NCBI GenBank assembly: GCA_947302895.1
Contig: CAMYWU010000063.1
Span: 1-7,871 of the forward strand
Origin: an uncultured Clostridia bacterium
Lineage (GTDB): Bacteria; Bacillota; Clostridia; Oscillospirales; Acutalibacteraceae
Length of the DNA stretch: 7,871 nt
Reading direction: 5' to 3'
Below, in pieces: positions 1 to 5,277 of this stretch. Each line of letters opens with the position of its first letter. The first letter of the stretch is position 1. A model generated the notes under the pieces. The model saw nothing but the letters and a program-made list of their open reading frames with translations, did no database searches and was not told where the DNA came from. The position numbers and the translations under genes were made by a program.

Positions 1-41
1 CCGGAGTTGTTGCAATCTTCTTCTTTGGAAATGAAAGATAA
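1..41 (+). CDS. Possible C-terminal end of a gene entering from the left
   Basis: Reading from base 3, the sequence gives GVVAIFFFGNER followed by TAA at 39-41. The hydrophobic run followed by a short charged tail resembles the end of an integral membrane protein, but 12 codons are too few to name a family. The stop falls just before the hairpin at 47-70, which would fit a gene converging on the minus-strand gene at 283-2430. Another plus-strand frame stays open to a stop at 76-78, but it runs through the palindrome and looks less natural. This is an inference from very little sequence. Confidence 0.3.
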   Translation, partial: GVVAIFFFGNER

Positions 42-70
42 AAAATGGGACAGGGAAATTTCCCTGTCCC
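40..70 (-). terminator. Intrinsic terminator for minus-strand transcription
   Basis: Bases 47-70 are a perfect 24-bp palindrome (GGGACAGGG, AAATTT, CCCTGTCCC). On the minus strand it is followed by A and then six T residues (40-45), the form of a rho-independent terminator. No T-run follows it on the plus strand. It is the first hairpin with a proper T-run downstream of the minus-strand gene ending at 283, so it probably ends that transcript after about 210 nt of repeat-rich trailer. The palindrome is also built like the neighbouring GGGGACG repeats, so it may be a repeat copy serving as terminator. Confidence 0.6.
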
Positions 71-88
71 AAAATTGAATACGCTCCC

Positions 89-164
89 ACAAACAAACGG
101 GGACGTTCCTGTGCCGAACTCTTTTTGTTCGATATGCGTTACGAGGTGCGTCCCCTTTGTTTGT
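89..164. repeat. Imperfect inverted repeat with GGGGACG core
   Basis: The arm at 89-105 (ACAAACAAA, one unpaired C, GGGGACG) is complementary to 149-164 (CGTCCCC, TTTGTTTGT). A smaller GAAC/GTTC pair lies inside. Two internal strings recur in the repeat element near 5100-5260: CGAGGTGCGTCCCC at 142-155 matches 5146-5159 at 13 of 14 bases, and GGGGACGTTCCT at 99-110 has a close match beginning at 5220. It therefore belongs to a dispersed palindromic repeat family. No protein is encoded here. Confidence 0.6.
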
Positions 165-169
165 CAGAA

Positions 170-200
170 ATCAGAACGGGGGACGTACCCCTATTCTGAT
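170..200. repeat. GGGGACGTACCCC-type hairpin, copy 1
   Basis: Thirteen-base arms (170-182 and 188-200) flank the 5-base loop ACGTA. All positions pair except one C/A mismatch and one G/T wobble. The core CAGAACGGGGGACGTACCCC is repeated at 239-258, so the two hairpins form a tandem pair 69 bp apart. No T-run follows on the minus strand, so it is not a convincing terminator for the gene ending at 283. Confidence 0.6.
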
Positions 201-238
201 TTTGATGATTTTCTTTAATTTTTGGCTTTATTACTTGC

Positions 239-265
239 CAGAACGGGGGACGTACCCCCGTTCTG
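239..265. repeat. GGGGACGTACCCC-type hairpin, copy 2
   Basis: Perfect 11-bp arms (CAGAACGGGGG at 239-249 and CCCCCGTTCTG at 255-265) surround ACGTA. It sits 17 bases past the stop codon of the secreted-protein gene. A T-rich stretch follows on the plus strand (266-281), so it could terminate plus-strand transcription, but on the minus strand it is followed by GCAAGTAATAAA and lacks a T-run. It is a near-copy of the hairpin at 170-200. Confidence 0.6.
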
Positions 266-282
266 TTTGTTCTGTTTTGTTA

Positions 283-2430
283 TTACTTTGTTTTAACTTT
301 CTTAGCTGTTGACCAGCCTGAATAGTATTTCTTTGAGTTAACGGTTTTATAGGTTCTTATTTTAACATAATATGTTTTCTTTGATTTAAGTCCTGTAACC
401 TTTTTGCTTGTTGTTTTGTTGCCCGAAACGGTTACGGTTTTAACATTCTTTTTAAAGCCCTTATCTGTTGCGCATTGAATCTGATAACCCGTTGTTTGTT
501 TGGCTTGGTTGCTCCATTTTGCAGTAAAGCCTTTTTTATTTGCAGTAAGCTTTAAAAGTTTGGTTGACGGCGGGTTAATCTTAAAGGTTTTTGTAACACT
601 GCCCGAATAATTTCCCTTGAAGGTTACTGCTGCGCTTGCTGTTCCAACATTTATATTTGATGAATACTTAACCGTGTAGTTCTTCGCATCAATAACCTTT
701 CCGCTGCTGTCCGTAACAGTTATTCTTGGCTGAATTGCCTTGCCGGAATAAGTATAGCTTGTTGATGAAAGCTTGATTGTTTTCGGATAATAAATGGCGG
801 TTGTTTTTGTTTTGCCGCAAACAGCACAGGTTTTTGAAATGCTTCCGTTCTTCTTTGTTGTTGCTTTAACGGTATTTGTTTTACGGATAACTTCCTCGGG
901 ATGCTCAAAGCCCTGCGCTTTAATTTTGTTTTCGAAATATTCAAGTGCAAGAAGGCAATCCTTGTTTGCTATAAAGTTTTCTGCACCGTTGTAGAGGAAT
1001 ACTCCTGTTTTGGCGCTTTCAAAGCCTTCAACAAGGTTTTTGTAATATCTGAATGCAGTGCTGAGATCGCCGACAGAAGCATACGCCATCATTGCAAGGG
1101 CGGTTGAATCAGTATTAACATACGTAACATATTTATTGTCGCAATAAGCACCGTTTTCCTTTGTGTATGTTTTAATTACTGCTTTTGCATCTTCAACATA
1201 TTTGGAATAATCGTCCTTATATTTTGCAATTGCGGTTAAGAAATGTGCGGTATTATCGCAGGAAAAGCCCCAATAATTAAGTCCGCTGCCAGTAACATAG
1301 AAATCTGTTATATATTTATCGCAAAGTGTTTTTGCAAAGTCTTCATTTGCCGCTTCAATTGCAACTCTGTAGTAATAAGGATGATATGAAACGCTCGGAT
1401 CAAGAGCTTCAAACGCATCAACAAGGTTATATCCCTCAAAATCTTTTGCGTCCAAGCCGAGTATACCGAGAATCTGAATAACTGCGCCGTAAATACCGAT
1501 TTCGCTGTTGTAGCCTGCAACGGCGGGTGTTACAAGCTTTCCGCCGTTTTCATCAAGATTTGCCTTAACGCTTGCAAGGAAAGTGTCGTTGTATGCGCTC
1601 ATATCATAGCCCGATTTAAGATAGGTCAGATAATCAACTGCATTTTCAACGCTGAAAGAAGCGGCGCCGTTTAAAAGAAAGTCAGAAGCACCTTTTATTT
1701 CTTTTTCAACATAATTAATAAGATGTGTTGAAACATTGATAACGCACCACGGCGCAAAAATCGGAGCGCCGCCGATATTGTTTTCGGTGCTGATTTTGTA
1801 TGTGCCTATTTTATCAAAGGAAAGCGTTATGCTTCCGTTTGCATCGGTTTTGCCTGCAACGCTTCCGTTAACTGTTACGTTTGCATTTGCAGCAGGCGAG
1901 GGAGTACCCCAGCCAACCTTTGAAAGGTTCAGCGAAATGCTTTCGTTTTTGCATATTTCGGCGCTTCTTGTGTTGAAATATGCATATTCATCGCTCCAGA
2001 AGCTTGCGTCCTGATAAAACATAAATTCAACATAGTCGCCGTTTGCAACATTGTCGGTTAAACCGTTTGAAAAATTGCCGCTCACTCTGTAGGAAAAGGC
2101 TGAAGCGTCTTTTCCGAAAGAGCTGACAGTCCAGCCGGAAGGAGCGATTGATAAGCCGTTTACAGAGTCGAACATATTAAGATGAGCCGCAATCAATACG
2201 TCGAGAATTGTTGGCTCATCGGATGAATCGTTGTATCCAAGCTGTTCGGCATAGGTATCTGATAAATAGGATGAAACCTCGATTTCGGTTGGTTCCATTA
2301 AGAATTCACCGCTGTAAACGCTGTATTCAACGTTTGCTGTTTTTGCCATTTTTGCAAAAACAGCCGTGCCTGCCCCAAGGCTTGTTGTTGCAATAACAAT
2401 TGCCAATATAATTGATAAAGTTTTTTTCAT
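283..2430 (-). CDS. Secreted intrinsic-factor-like protein (DUF4430-like + alpha/alpha-barrel), probable corrinoid binder
   Basis: The predicted protein has 715 residues, starting at ATG 2428-2430 with GGAGGG six bases upstream. An in-frame ATG 18 codons earlier is rejected because it would place the leader terminator inside the coding region. Residues 1-26 form a signal peptide (MKKT, hydrophobic core, AVFA). About 70-142 resembles DUF4430 (PTILDVLIAA, then a GDYVEFMFYQ strand). About 177-234 is a beta module rich in NVTVNG/DANGSITL strands. About 237-502 is alpha-helical with DNTAHFLTAIAKY and NTDSTALAMMAYAS repeats typical of prenyltransferase-like alpha/alpha barrels. A CxxC pair follows at 535-538, then an Ig-like segment (about 552-620) and a fibronectin-III-like end (about 622-713). 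No LPXTG, SLH or lipobox was seen, so anchoring is unclear. In animal intrinsic factor and transcobalamin the barrel and DUF4430 domains clamp cobalamin. Together with the cobalamin riboswitch upstream this suggests extracellular B12 capture. Ligand binding is inferred. Confidence 0.8.
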   Translation of the reverse strand: MKKTLSIILAIVIATTSLGAGTAVFAKMAKTANVEYSVYSGEFLMEPTEIEVSSYLSDTYAEQLGYNDSSDEPTILDVLIAAHLNMFDSVNGLSIAPSGWTVSSFGKDASAFSYRVSGNFSNGLTDNVANGDYVEFMFYQDASFWSDEYAYFNTRSAEICKNESISLNLSKVGWGTPSPAANANVTVNGSVAGKTDANGSITLSFDKIGTYKISTENNIGGAPIFAPWCVINVSTHLINYVEKEIKGASDFLLNGAASFSVENAVDYLTYLKSGYDMSAYNDTFLASVKANLDENGGKLVTPAVAGYNSEIGIYGAVIQILGILGLDAKDFEGYNLVDAFEALDPSVSYHPYYYRVAIEAANEDFAKTLCDKYITDFYVTGSGLNYWGFSCDNTAHFLTAIAKYKDDYSKYVEDAKAVIKTYTKENGAYCDNKYVTYVNTDSTALAMMAYASVGDLSTAFRYYKNLVEGFESAKTGVFLYNGAENFIANKDCLLALEYFENKIKAQGFEHPEEVIRKTNTVKATTKKNGSISKTCAVCGKTKTTAIYYPKTIKLSSTSYTYSGKAIQPRITVTDSSGKVIDAKNYTVKYSSNINVGTASAAVTFKGNYSGSVTKTFKINPPSTKLLKLTANKKGFTAKWSNQAKQTTGYQIQCATDKGFKKNVKTVTVSGNKTTSKKVTGLKSKKTYYVKIRTYKTVNSKKYYSGWSTAKKVKTK

Positions 2431-2436
2431 TTCTAT

Positions 2437-2442
2437 CCCTCC
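2437..2442 (-). promoter_or_regulatory. Ribosome binding site fixing the start at 2430
   Basis: GGAGGG on the minus strand lies 6 bases before ATG 2428-2430. It is the only strong Shine-Dalgarno sequence near the candidate starts, and it follows immediately after the T-run of the leader terminator (2446-2452). This placement decides for the shorter protein, which then begins directly with a signal peptide. Confidence 0.85.
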
Positions 2443-2445
2443 GAT

Positions 2446-2476
2446 AAAAAAACTCTTCCTTAGCAAAGGAAGAGTT
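2446..2476 (-). terminator. Leader terminator (riboswitch expression platform)
   Basis: On the minus strand AACTCTTCCTT (2476-2466), loop TGCT, and AAGGAAGAGTT (2461-2451) form a perfect 11-bp stem that runs into seven T residues (2446-2452). It ends four bases before the ribosome binding site of the gene it precedes. An intrinsic terminator in that position, downstream of a cobalamin riboswitch, is the expected off-state of a transcriptional switch: ligand-bound aptamer, terminator formed, gene off. It could also simply stop readthrough from the rhamnosidase gene upstream. Confidence 0.8.
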
Positions 2477-2511
2477 AAACGCACCGAAAAAAGGCATATT
2501 TTTCAAACAGC

Positions 2512-2578
2512 GGGATGCTGAGGTCGTCATCCCCTACAAAAATTATAGCAATGTAGGGGGCGATGGCCTCAGCGCCCC
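2512..2578. repeat. 67-bp imperfect palindrome in the leader (REP/MITE-like)
   Basis: The 27-base arms 2512-2538 and 2552-2578 match in inverted orientation at 21 positions. All six differences are transitions, giving four G-U pairs if read as plus-strand RNA and two as minus-strand RNA. The 13-base loop is A+T-rich. The arms carry TGTAGGGG and GCTGAGG motifs of the type seen in dispersed palindromic repeats of gut Clostridia (from memory, not searched). It lies between the candidate antiterminator and the terminator, so it would bring them closer in the folded leader. Confidence 0.65.
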
Positions 2579-2607
2579 GAATTATTTATACTATGCCGTT
2601 TCAGACC

Positions 2608-2629
2608 AATTCTTCCGTTGCCCAAGAAT
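2608..2629 (-). promoter_or_regulatory. Candidate antiterminator strand and competing hairpin
   Basis: On the minus strand, ACGGAAGAATT (2618-2608) can pair with the 5' arm of the terminator (AACTCTTCCTT, 2476-2466) at 9 of 11 positions, including a continuous GGAAGA/TCTTCC core. The same strand can instead close a local hairpin, ATTCTT (2629-2624) with AAGAAT (2614-2609). These mutually exclusive pairings are what a switch needs. This is inferred from pairing alone, without an energy calculation. Confidence 0.45.
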
Positions 2630-2639
2630 ATACTGAATA

Positions 2640-2675
2640 GGCATTGAGGTTTACTTGGTTTGAATCCTCAATGCC
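2640..2675 (-). promoter_or_regulatory. Hairpin after the aptamer, candidate L13 kissing loop
   Basis: A perfect 10-bp stem (GGCATTGAGG, 2675-2666, with CCTCAATGCC, 2649-2640) closes a 16-base loop. The loop contains AAACCAA. The L5 region of the aptamer (2754-2728) contains UUGG and GGUUU, both complementary to parts of it. Known cobalamin riboswitches regulate through exactly such an L5-L13 loop-loop contact just downstream of the core, so position and complementarity both fit. Confidence 0.6.
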
Positions 2676-2677
2676 GG

Positions 2678-2837
2678 CGCAGCTCGTCTCCCGGCTTATG
2701 ATATAGAAGTGTTTCTTCACAGGATTTGCCTTCTCAGAGAAAACCTCCAATGGCGTGTTAAATCCTTTTTGTCAAATACGGTAATGGCGGTTGCTCGGGA
2801 TTCTCACCCACGCATCACATAGTGCAAGGAATTATCG
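2678..2837 (-). promoter_or_regulatory. Cobalamin riboswitch, conserved core and 3' strand
   Basis: On the minus strand the hallmark boxes of the cobalamin (RF00174-type) aptamer appear in order. GGTGAGAATCC is at 2808-2798 and CCGCCATTAC at 2790-2781. GCCATTGG (2754-2747) and GAGAAGGC (2735-2728) are enclosed by a GGATTT/AAATCC stem (2765-2760 with 2727-2722). AAGCCGGGAGAC is at 2697-2686. GCTGCG (2683-2678) can pair with CGCAGC near the presumed transcription start (3105-3100) to make P1. Differences from the consensus are a missing clear GGGAA box before GGTG, CATTAC in place of CACTGT, and GACGAGC in place of GACCTGCC. Context supports the call: the regulated gene looks like a corrinoid-binding secreted protein. 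It may be a divergent or atypical subclass. Confidence 0.8.
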
Positions 2838-2946
2838 GTTTAAATTGTCTGATTTCACCCATCTTGGCAATTAAAAATCTCCTGAATACGAAAGTATGCA
2901 CTCGATTTTGTAATTACCAACCTGAATAAAATCAGATAATTTAAAC
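2838..2946. repeat. Long palindrome A inside the riboswitch 5' arm
   Basis: This 109-base imperfect palindrome folds from GTTTAAATT at 2838 to AATTTAAAC at 2946. Paired blocks include TTGG/CCAA, AATTAAAAATC with GATTTTGTAATT (one bulge), and GAATAC with GTATGC around a four-base loop GAAA (2890-2893). Its outer arm sequences (TTTAAATT, TCTGATTT) resemble those of palindrome B, suggesting a shared origin. It lies between the two strands of the 26-bp arm, so it would be a side hairpin of the leader RNA. Confidence 0.65.
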
Positions 2947-2955
2947 TGCACAGCA

Positions 2956-3062
2956 CCTAAAATTTAGAATTTTTTTACTAGAACAAGGCATAAATCCTCA
3001 TCAAGGCTGACGCCTTAATGAGGATTTTAACGCAGTTATCGTGAAAAAATTCAAAATTTAGG
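2956..3062. repeat. Long palindrome B inside the riboswitch 5' arm (MITE-like)
   Basis: A 107-base imperfect palindrome starts CCTAAAATTT and ends AAATTTTAGG in inverted form. The inner stem (AAATCCTCAT plus AAGGC around loop TGAC at 3008-3011) is nearly perfect over 16 pairs, the middle is an internal loop, and the outer arms are A+T-rich. The size, lack of coding capacity and matching ends resemble a small hairpin-type MITE. No target-site duplication is obvious. The core hairpin lacks a T-run, so it is not a good terminator for the rhamnosidase gene. Confidence 0.65.
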
Positions 3063-3105
3063 CGACAATTCCTTACACTATGTGATGCTAATTCCGTTTG
3101 CTGCG
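3063..3105 (-). promoter_or_regulatory. 5' strand of the riboswitch: P1 and the 26-bp arm
   Basis: On the minus strand CGCAGC (3105-3100) is complementary to GCTGCG at 2683-2678, where P1 of the aptamer should close. Bases 3088-3063 then pair with 2837-2812 over all 26 positions. The only two departures from perfect inverted repetition become G-U pairs in minus-strand RNA, as expected of an arm conserved as RNA from this strand. Palindromes B and A lie in the loop of this arm. The arm could alternatively be the terminal repeats of an inserted element. Confidence 0.55.
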
Positions 3106-3110
3106 TTTAT

Positions 3111-3139
3111 AATATATCATATTATATTTTCATTTTCAA
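3111..3139 (-). promoter_or_regulatory. Promoter for the riboswitch and secreted-protein transcript
   Basis: On the minus strand TTGAAA (3139-3134), a 17-base spacer and TATATT (3116-3111) are preceded by TG one base upstream of the -10, making an extended -10. The TG and next base are the TGA stop codon of the rhamnosidase gene, so the promoter lies inside the last codons of that gene. The predicted start near 3104-3106 coincides with the first base of the P1 strand CGCAGC, which supports both calls. Confidence 0.65.
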
Positions 3140-4982
3140 GGTCTTCAAAATATATAAGTATCGGCGCGGCGCCCCAGGGGTGGAAGAGGCTTGTGTTCCA
3201 TTTTTCTTCCTTGCCCCAGGCTTCAAAGAGCGTTGTTGCCCCCTCATTTATCATATTCAGCCAACCGTGCTTACCCTCCGAGGTGATAAAGGCAAGCGCA
3301 TCCTTTTTTCTGCCCGAAACGCAAAGCGCTTTAAGAAAGAAATATGAGCTGAAAACGCTGCACTCCATTCCTCTTTCAATAAGGTAATTTGCAACCGATT
3401 TTTCTTTGCAAATCCCAAAGGCAAGGGGGAGCATATTTGAATGAACGGCGGAGTGGGAGCTCAGAGGATTATCAACATATAAGCCTGTTTCAGCGTTGAA
3501 AAAAGCTTTGTTAAACGCATTTATCAGCCCCGATGATTTTTCCTTAAAATCAATTTTCAGAGCTCTCTTAATATTTTCTTCATTTAAAAGTGAATTTATA
3601 TAGTGGGCGTTGATAACATTATGCATTGCCCCGAATTCATATCCGTCCCTTGAATTTTCGGGCCAGTCAACAAGGTTCCATTCCTTATTGGCATTAACAA
3701 GCAAGCCTTCGGAATTTTCAAATTGTGAATAGTAATTATTAATTGCTTCGCAAATCGGCAGGGCTTCTTTCAAAAGCTTAGTATCATTGGTAAGAGTATA
3801 GTATTTATAAACCAAATCTGAAAAGAGCAGCGCATAATCGGCGATTTCCTGCTCATATGAACAGGGGGCAACCGAAAGAAATCTTGAGCAGTATTGGATT
3901 GAAGAAGCAAAATCCTCAATTGCCTTTTTAAGCAGTCGGGAATCCTTTGTTAAATAATAATGTGCAAAGCCCGATATATAAACATCGCCGAGATACTGCC
4001 CCTTTTCACGGGTAGGGCAGTCAACAAAAACCTCCTGCGCTCCGAGAAGAACGGTGTTTTTGCAGAGGTTTAAAACCAAGTTCAGCTTTTCGTTATTCGT
4101 GTTAAAATTATAATCTTTAAAGGGATAATGCCTTACTGCAATTTCAGCTTCAATTTTTATACCGTTTTGTGCTTCAATTTCAAGATAGCGAAACGCTTTG
4201 TAATCGAACTGCTCAATTATGTTTTCGCCCTCATCAAGTATGCAGTATTCCTCATATTTAACGCCGCAGCGCATATCAAAACGAAGCTTTCCGTTTTCAT
4301 CGAGCTCTTCCGCACAGCGGATAATTATTTTTTTGCCCGCCTTATCGCAGAGGGCTTTTATTTTTATGTTGCAAACATATTCCTGCAAAAAATCATAGAA
4401 ATGTGTGTTGCCCATTTTTTTCGGCTCAACCCTTTTAGAATATACCTGCAAAGCGGGGAAGGGCTCGGATTTAAAACCATAATCGCAGTTGATTACATCA
4501 GGAGTTAAGAGCTCGGAGCATTTAAGGAGCATATTGCGGTTTTCAAGAAATGCGGTTTCATAGCCGACAGTATTGCTTTCAATAAACGAATTATCAATGC
4601 AGTATTGCCAGCTATCATCTGAAACAAGGCATAATCTGCCGTCAATGTATAAATCCGCAATCATACCAACCCTGCCGTCGCCGCTTTGCCAGACACGGTT
4701 TTTAAGCCCCTGATAATAAACCGAAACCTCAATTTTGTTTTCGCCTTTTTTGAGAATGTTTGTTATGTCGTATTCATTGAAATTGAGCGCAAAGGAATAG
4801 GACGGCGCAGGTCCCTGCCCGACGTATTCGCTGTTTATACAGAGCTTATAATAATCATCAGCCGTAATTCTTATTTTTGCGCTTTCAACATCGCTAATTG
4901 AAAAGCGTTTTATGAATTTGACGTGAAGATTATTTCTCAGCTCCTTTGGCGCAATCCATTTTCCTGAAAACACATTATCCAT
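3117..4982 (-). CDS. GH78 family alpha-L-rhamnosidase-type glycosidase, compact, cytoplasmic
   Basis: This 621-residue protein resembles inverting GH78 enzymes that release terminal alpha-L-rhamnose. Residues 1-140 form a beta domain (GKWIAP, ADDYYKLCINSEYVGQGPAP, LKKGENKIEVSVYYQG) like the Bac_rhamnosid_N module. Residues 290-613 are the (alpha/alpha)6 catalytic barrel. DCPTREKGQYLGD at 321-333 carries D321, E326 and D333, with the same spacing as the acidic residues reported for Bacillus RhaB. GATTLFEAW gives E587, the expected general base, followed by HPWGAAP at 601. There is no signal peptide, so substrates must be imported oligosaccharides or glycosides. It is shorter than typical 900-1100 residue members and lacks the C-terminal beta domain. 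The start is supported by the family-like N-terminus, although AGGGG sits only one base from ATG. No transporter or regulator is adjacent. The exact substrate is unproven. Confidence 0.85.
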   Translation of the reverse strand: MDNVFSGKWIAPKELRNNLHVKFIKRFSISDVESAKIRITADDYYKLCINSEYVGQGPAPSYSFALNFNEYDITNILKKGENKIEVSVYYQGLKNRVWQSGDGRVGMIADLYIDGRLCLVSDDSWQYCIDNSFIESNTVGYETAFLENRNMLLKCSELLTPDVINCDYGFKSEPFPALQVYSKRVEPKKMGNTHFYDFLQEYVCNIKIKALCDKAGKKIIIRCAEELDENGKLRFDMRCGVKYEEYCILDEGENIIEQFDYKAFRYLEIEAQNGIKIEAEIAVRHYPFKDYNFNTNNEKLNLVLNLCKNTVLLGAQEVFVDCPTREKGQYLGDVYISGFAHYYLTKDSRLLKKAIEDFASSIQYCSRFLSVAPCSYEQEIADYALLFSDLVYKYYTLTNDTKLLKEALPICEAINNYYSQFENSEGLLVNANKEWNLVDWPENSRDGYEFGAMHNVINAHYINSLLNEENIKRALKIDFKEKSSGLINAFNKAFFNAETGLYVDNPLSSHSAVHSNMLPLAFGICKEKSVANYLIERGMECSVFSSYFFLKALCVSGRKKDALAFITSEGKHGWLNMINEGATTLFEAWGKEEKWNTSLFHPWGAAPILIYFEDLENENII

Positions 4983-4988
4983 ACCCCT

Positions 4989-5036
4989 ATAATAATAGTA
5001 ATTATTGAATTATGCAAGAATTAATGATATAATCAA
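4989..5036 (-). promoter_or_regulatory. Candidate promoters for the rhamnosidase gene
   Basis: Two overlapping minus-strand candidates are visible. One is TTGATT (5036-5031), 16 bases, CATAAT (5014-5009); its -35 lies mostly inside the left terminal repeat of the neighbouring element. The other is TTGCAT (5017-5012), 17 bases, TATTAT (4994-4989), which would start transcription at or next to the ATG at 4982 and give a leaderless message. The region is very A+T-rich, so chance matches are likely and only mapping of starts can decide. Confidence 0.4.
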
Positions 5037-5080
5037 ATTGTGATTTATCGGAGCGTTGCCGGAACTGAAGTAAAGCGGAC

Positions 5081-5193
5081 GCGTCTATTCGTTCGCCATG
5101 GGGACGCACCGCTACGCGCAACTAATAAGAACGGTTCGAGGAGGGCGAGGTACGTCCCCGTGTGCTGATGAGGGAGCGTCCAATTCGTTCGCC
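5081..5193. repeat. Direct repeat GCGTC..ATTCGTTCGCC
   Basis: GCGTCTATTCGTTCGCC at 5081-5097 recurs as GCGTCCAATTCGTTCGCC at 5176-5193 with one substitution and one extra base. Between them lie an inverted GGGGACG (from 5099) and CGTCCCC (5153-5159) pair, so the element contains a hairpin flanked by direct repeats. The string at 5146-5159 is shared with bases 142-155 near the left edge of the window. Confidence 0.5.
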
Positions 5194-5209
5194 GACAGAA
5201 TGCGTTTCC

Positions 5210-5260
5210 AATGACACAGGGGGACATTCCTTCGCAGACGGTGTGTCCCCCTGTGTCATT
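5210..5260. repeat. Perfect 17-bp stem hairpin, REP-like
   Basis: AATGACACAGGGGGACA (5210-5226) and its exact reverse complement (5244-5260) enclose a 17-base loop. On the minus strand this is the first strong hairpin after the ClC stop, but ATTGGAAAC follows instead of a T-run, so it is at best a weak terminator; it may protect the operon's 3' end. The GGGGGACATTCCT segment relates it to the repeat at 89-164. Confidence 0.65.
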
Positions 5261-5277
5261 TACGACTCCCCGATAAA

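Noticed and set aside
239..265. Hairpin just after the secreted-protein gene as its terminator
   Set aside because: The stem is perfect but no T-run follows on the minus strand; the hairpin at 47-70 with six T residues is the better terminator.
40..265. CRISPR array
   Set aside because: The repeats are palindromes of differing length and sequence with uneven spacing; there are no regular spacers and no cas genes in the window.
2431..2484. N-terminal extension of 18 codons for the secreted protein, starting at 2484
   Set aside because: It would translate through the terminator hairpin and the ribosome binding site, and would bury the signal peptide behind a charged extension. ATG 2430 has a proper GGAGGG.
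2585..2771. Minus-strand open stretch beginning QKGFNTPLEVF, resembling a transposase C-terminus
   Set aside because: It has no start or ribosome binding site, and the bases are better explained as the conserved boxes and stems of the cobalamin riboswitch and its L13 hairpin.
3082..3387. 101-codon plus-strand open frame overlapping the rhamnosidase 3' end
   Set aside because: Antisense shadow of a well supported GH78 coding frame; its start lies inside the riboswitch arm.
4128..4508. 126-codon plus-strand open frame
   Set aside because: Antisense to the rhamnosidase catalytic gene, rich in Phe/Tyr/Ile as expected of a shadow of A+T-rich coding sequence, with no ribosome binding site.
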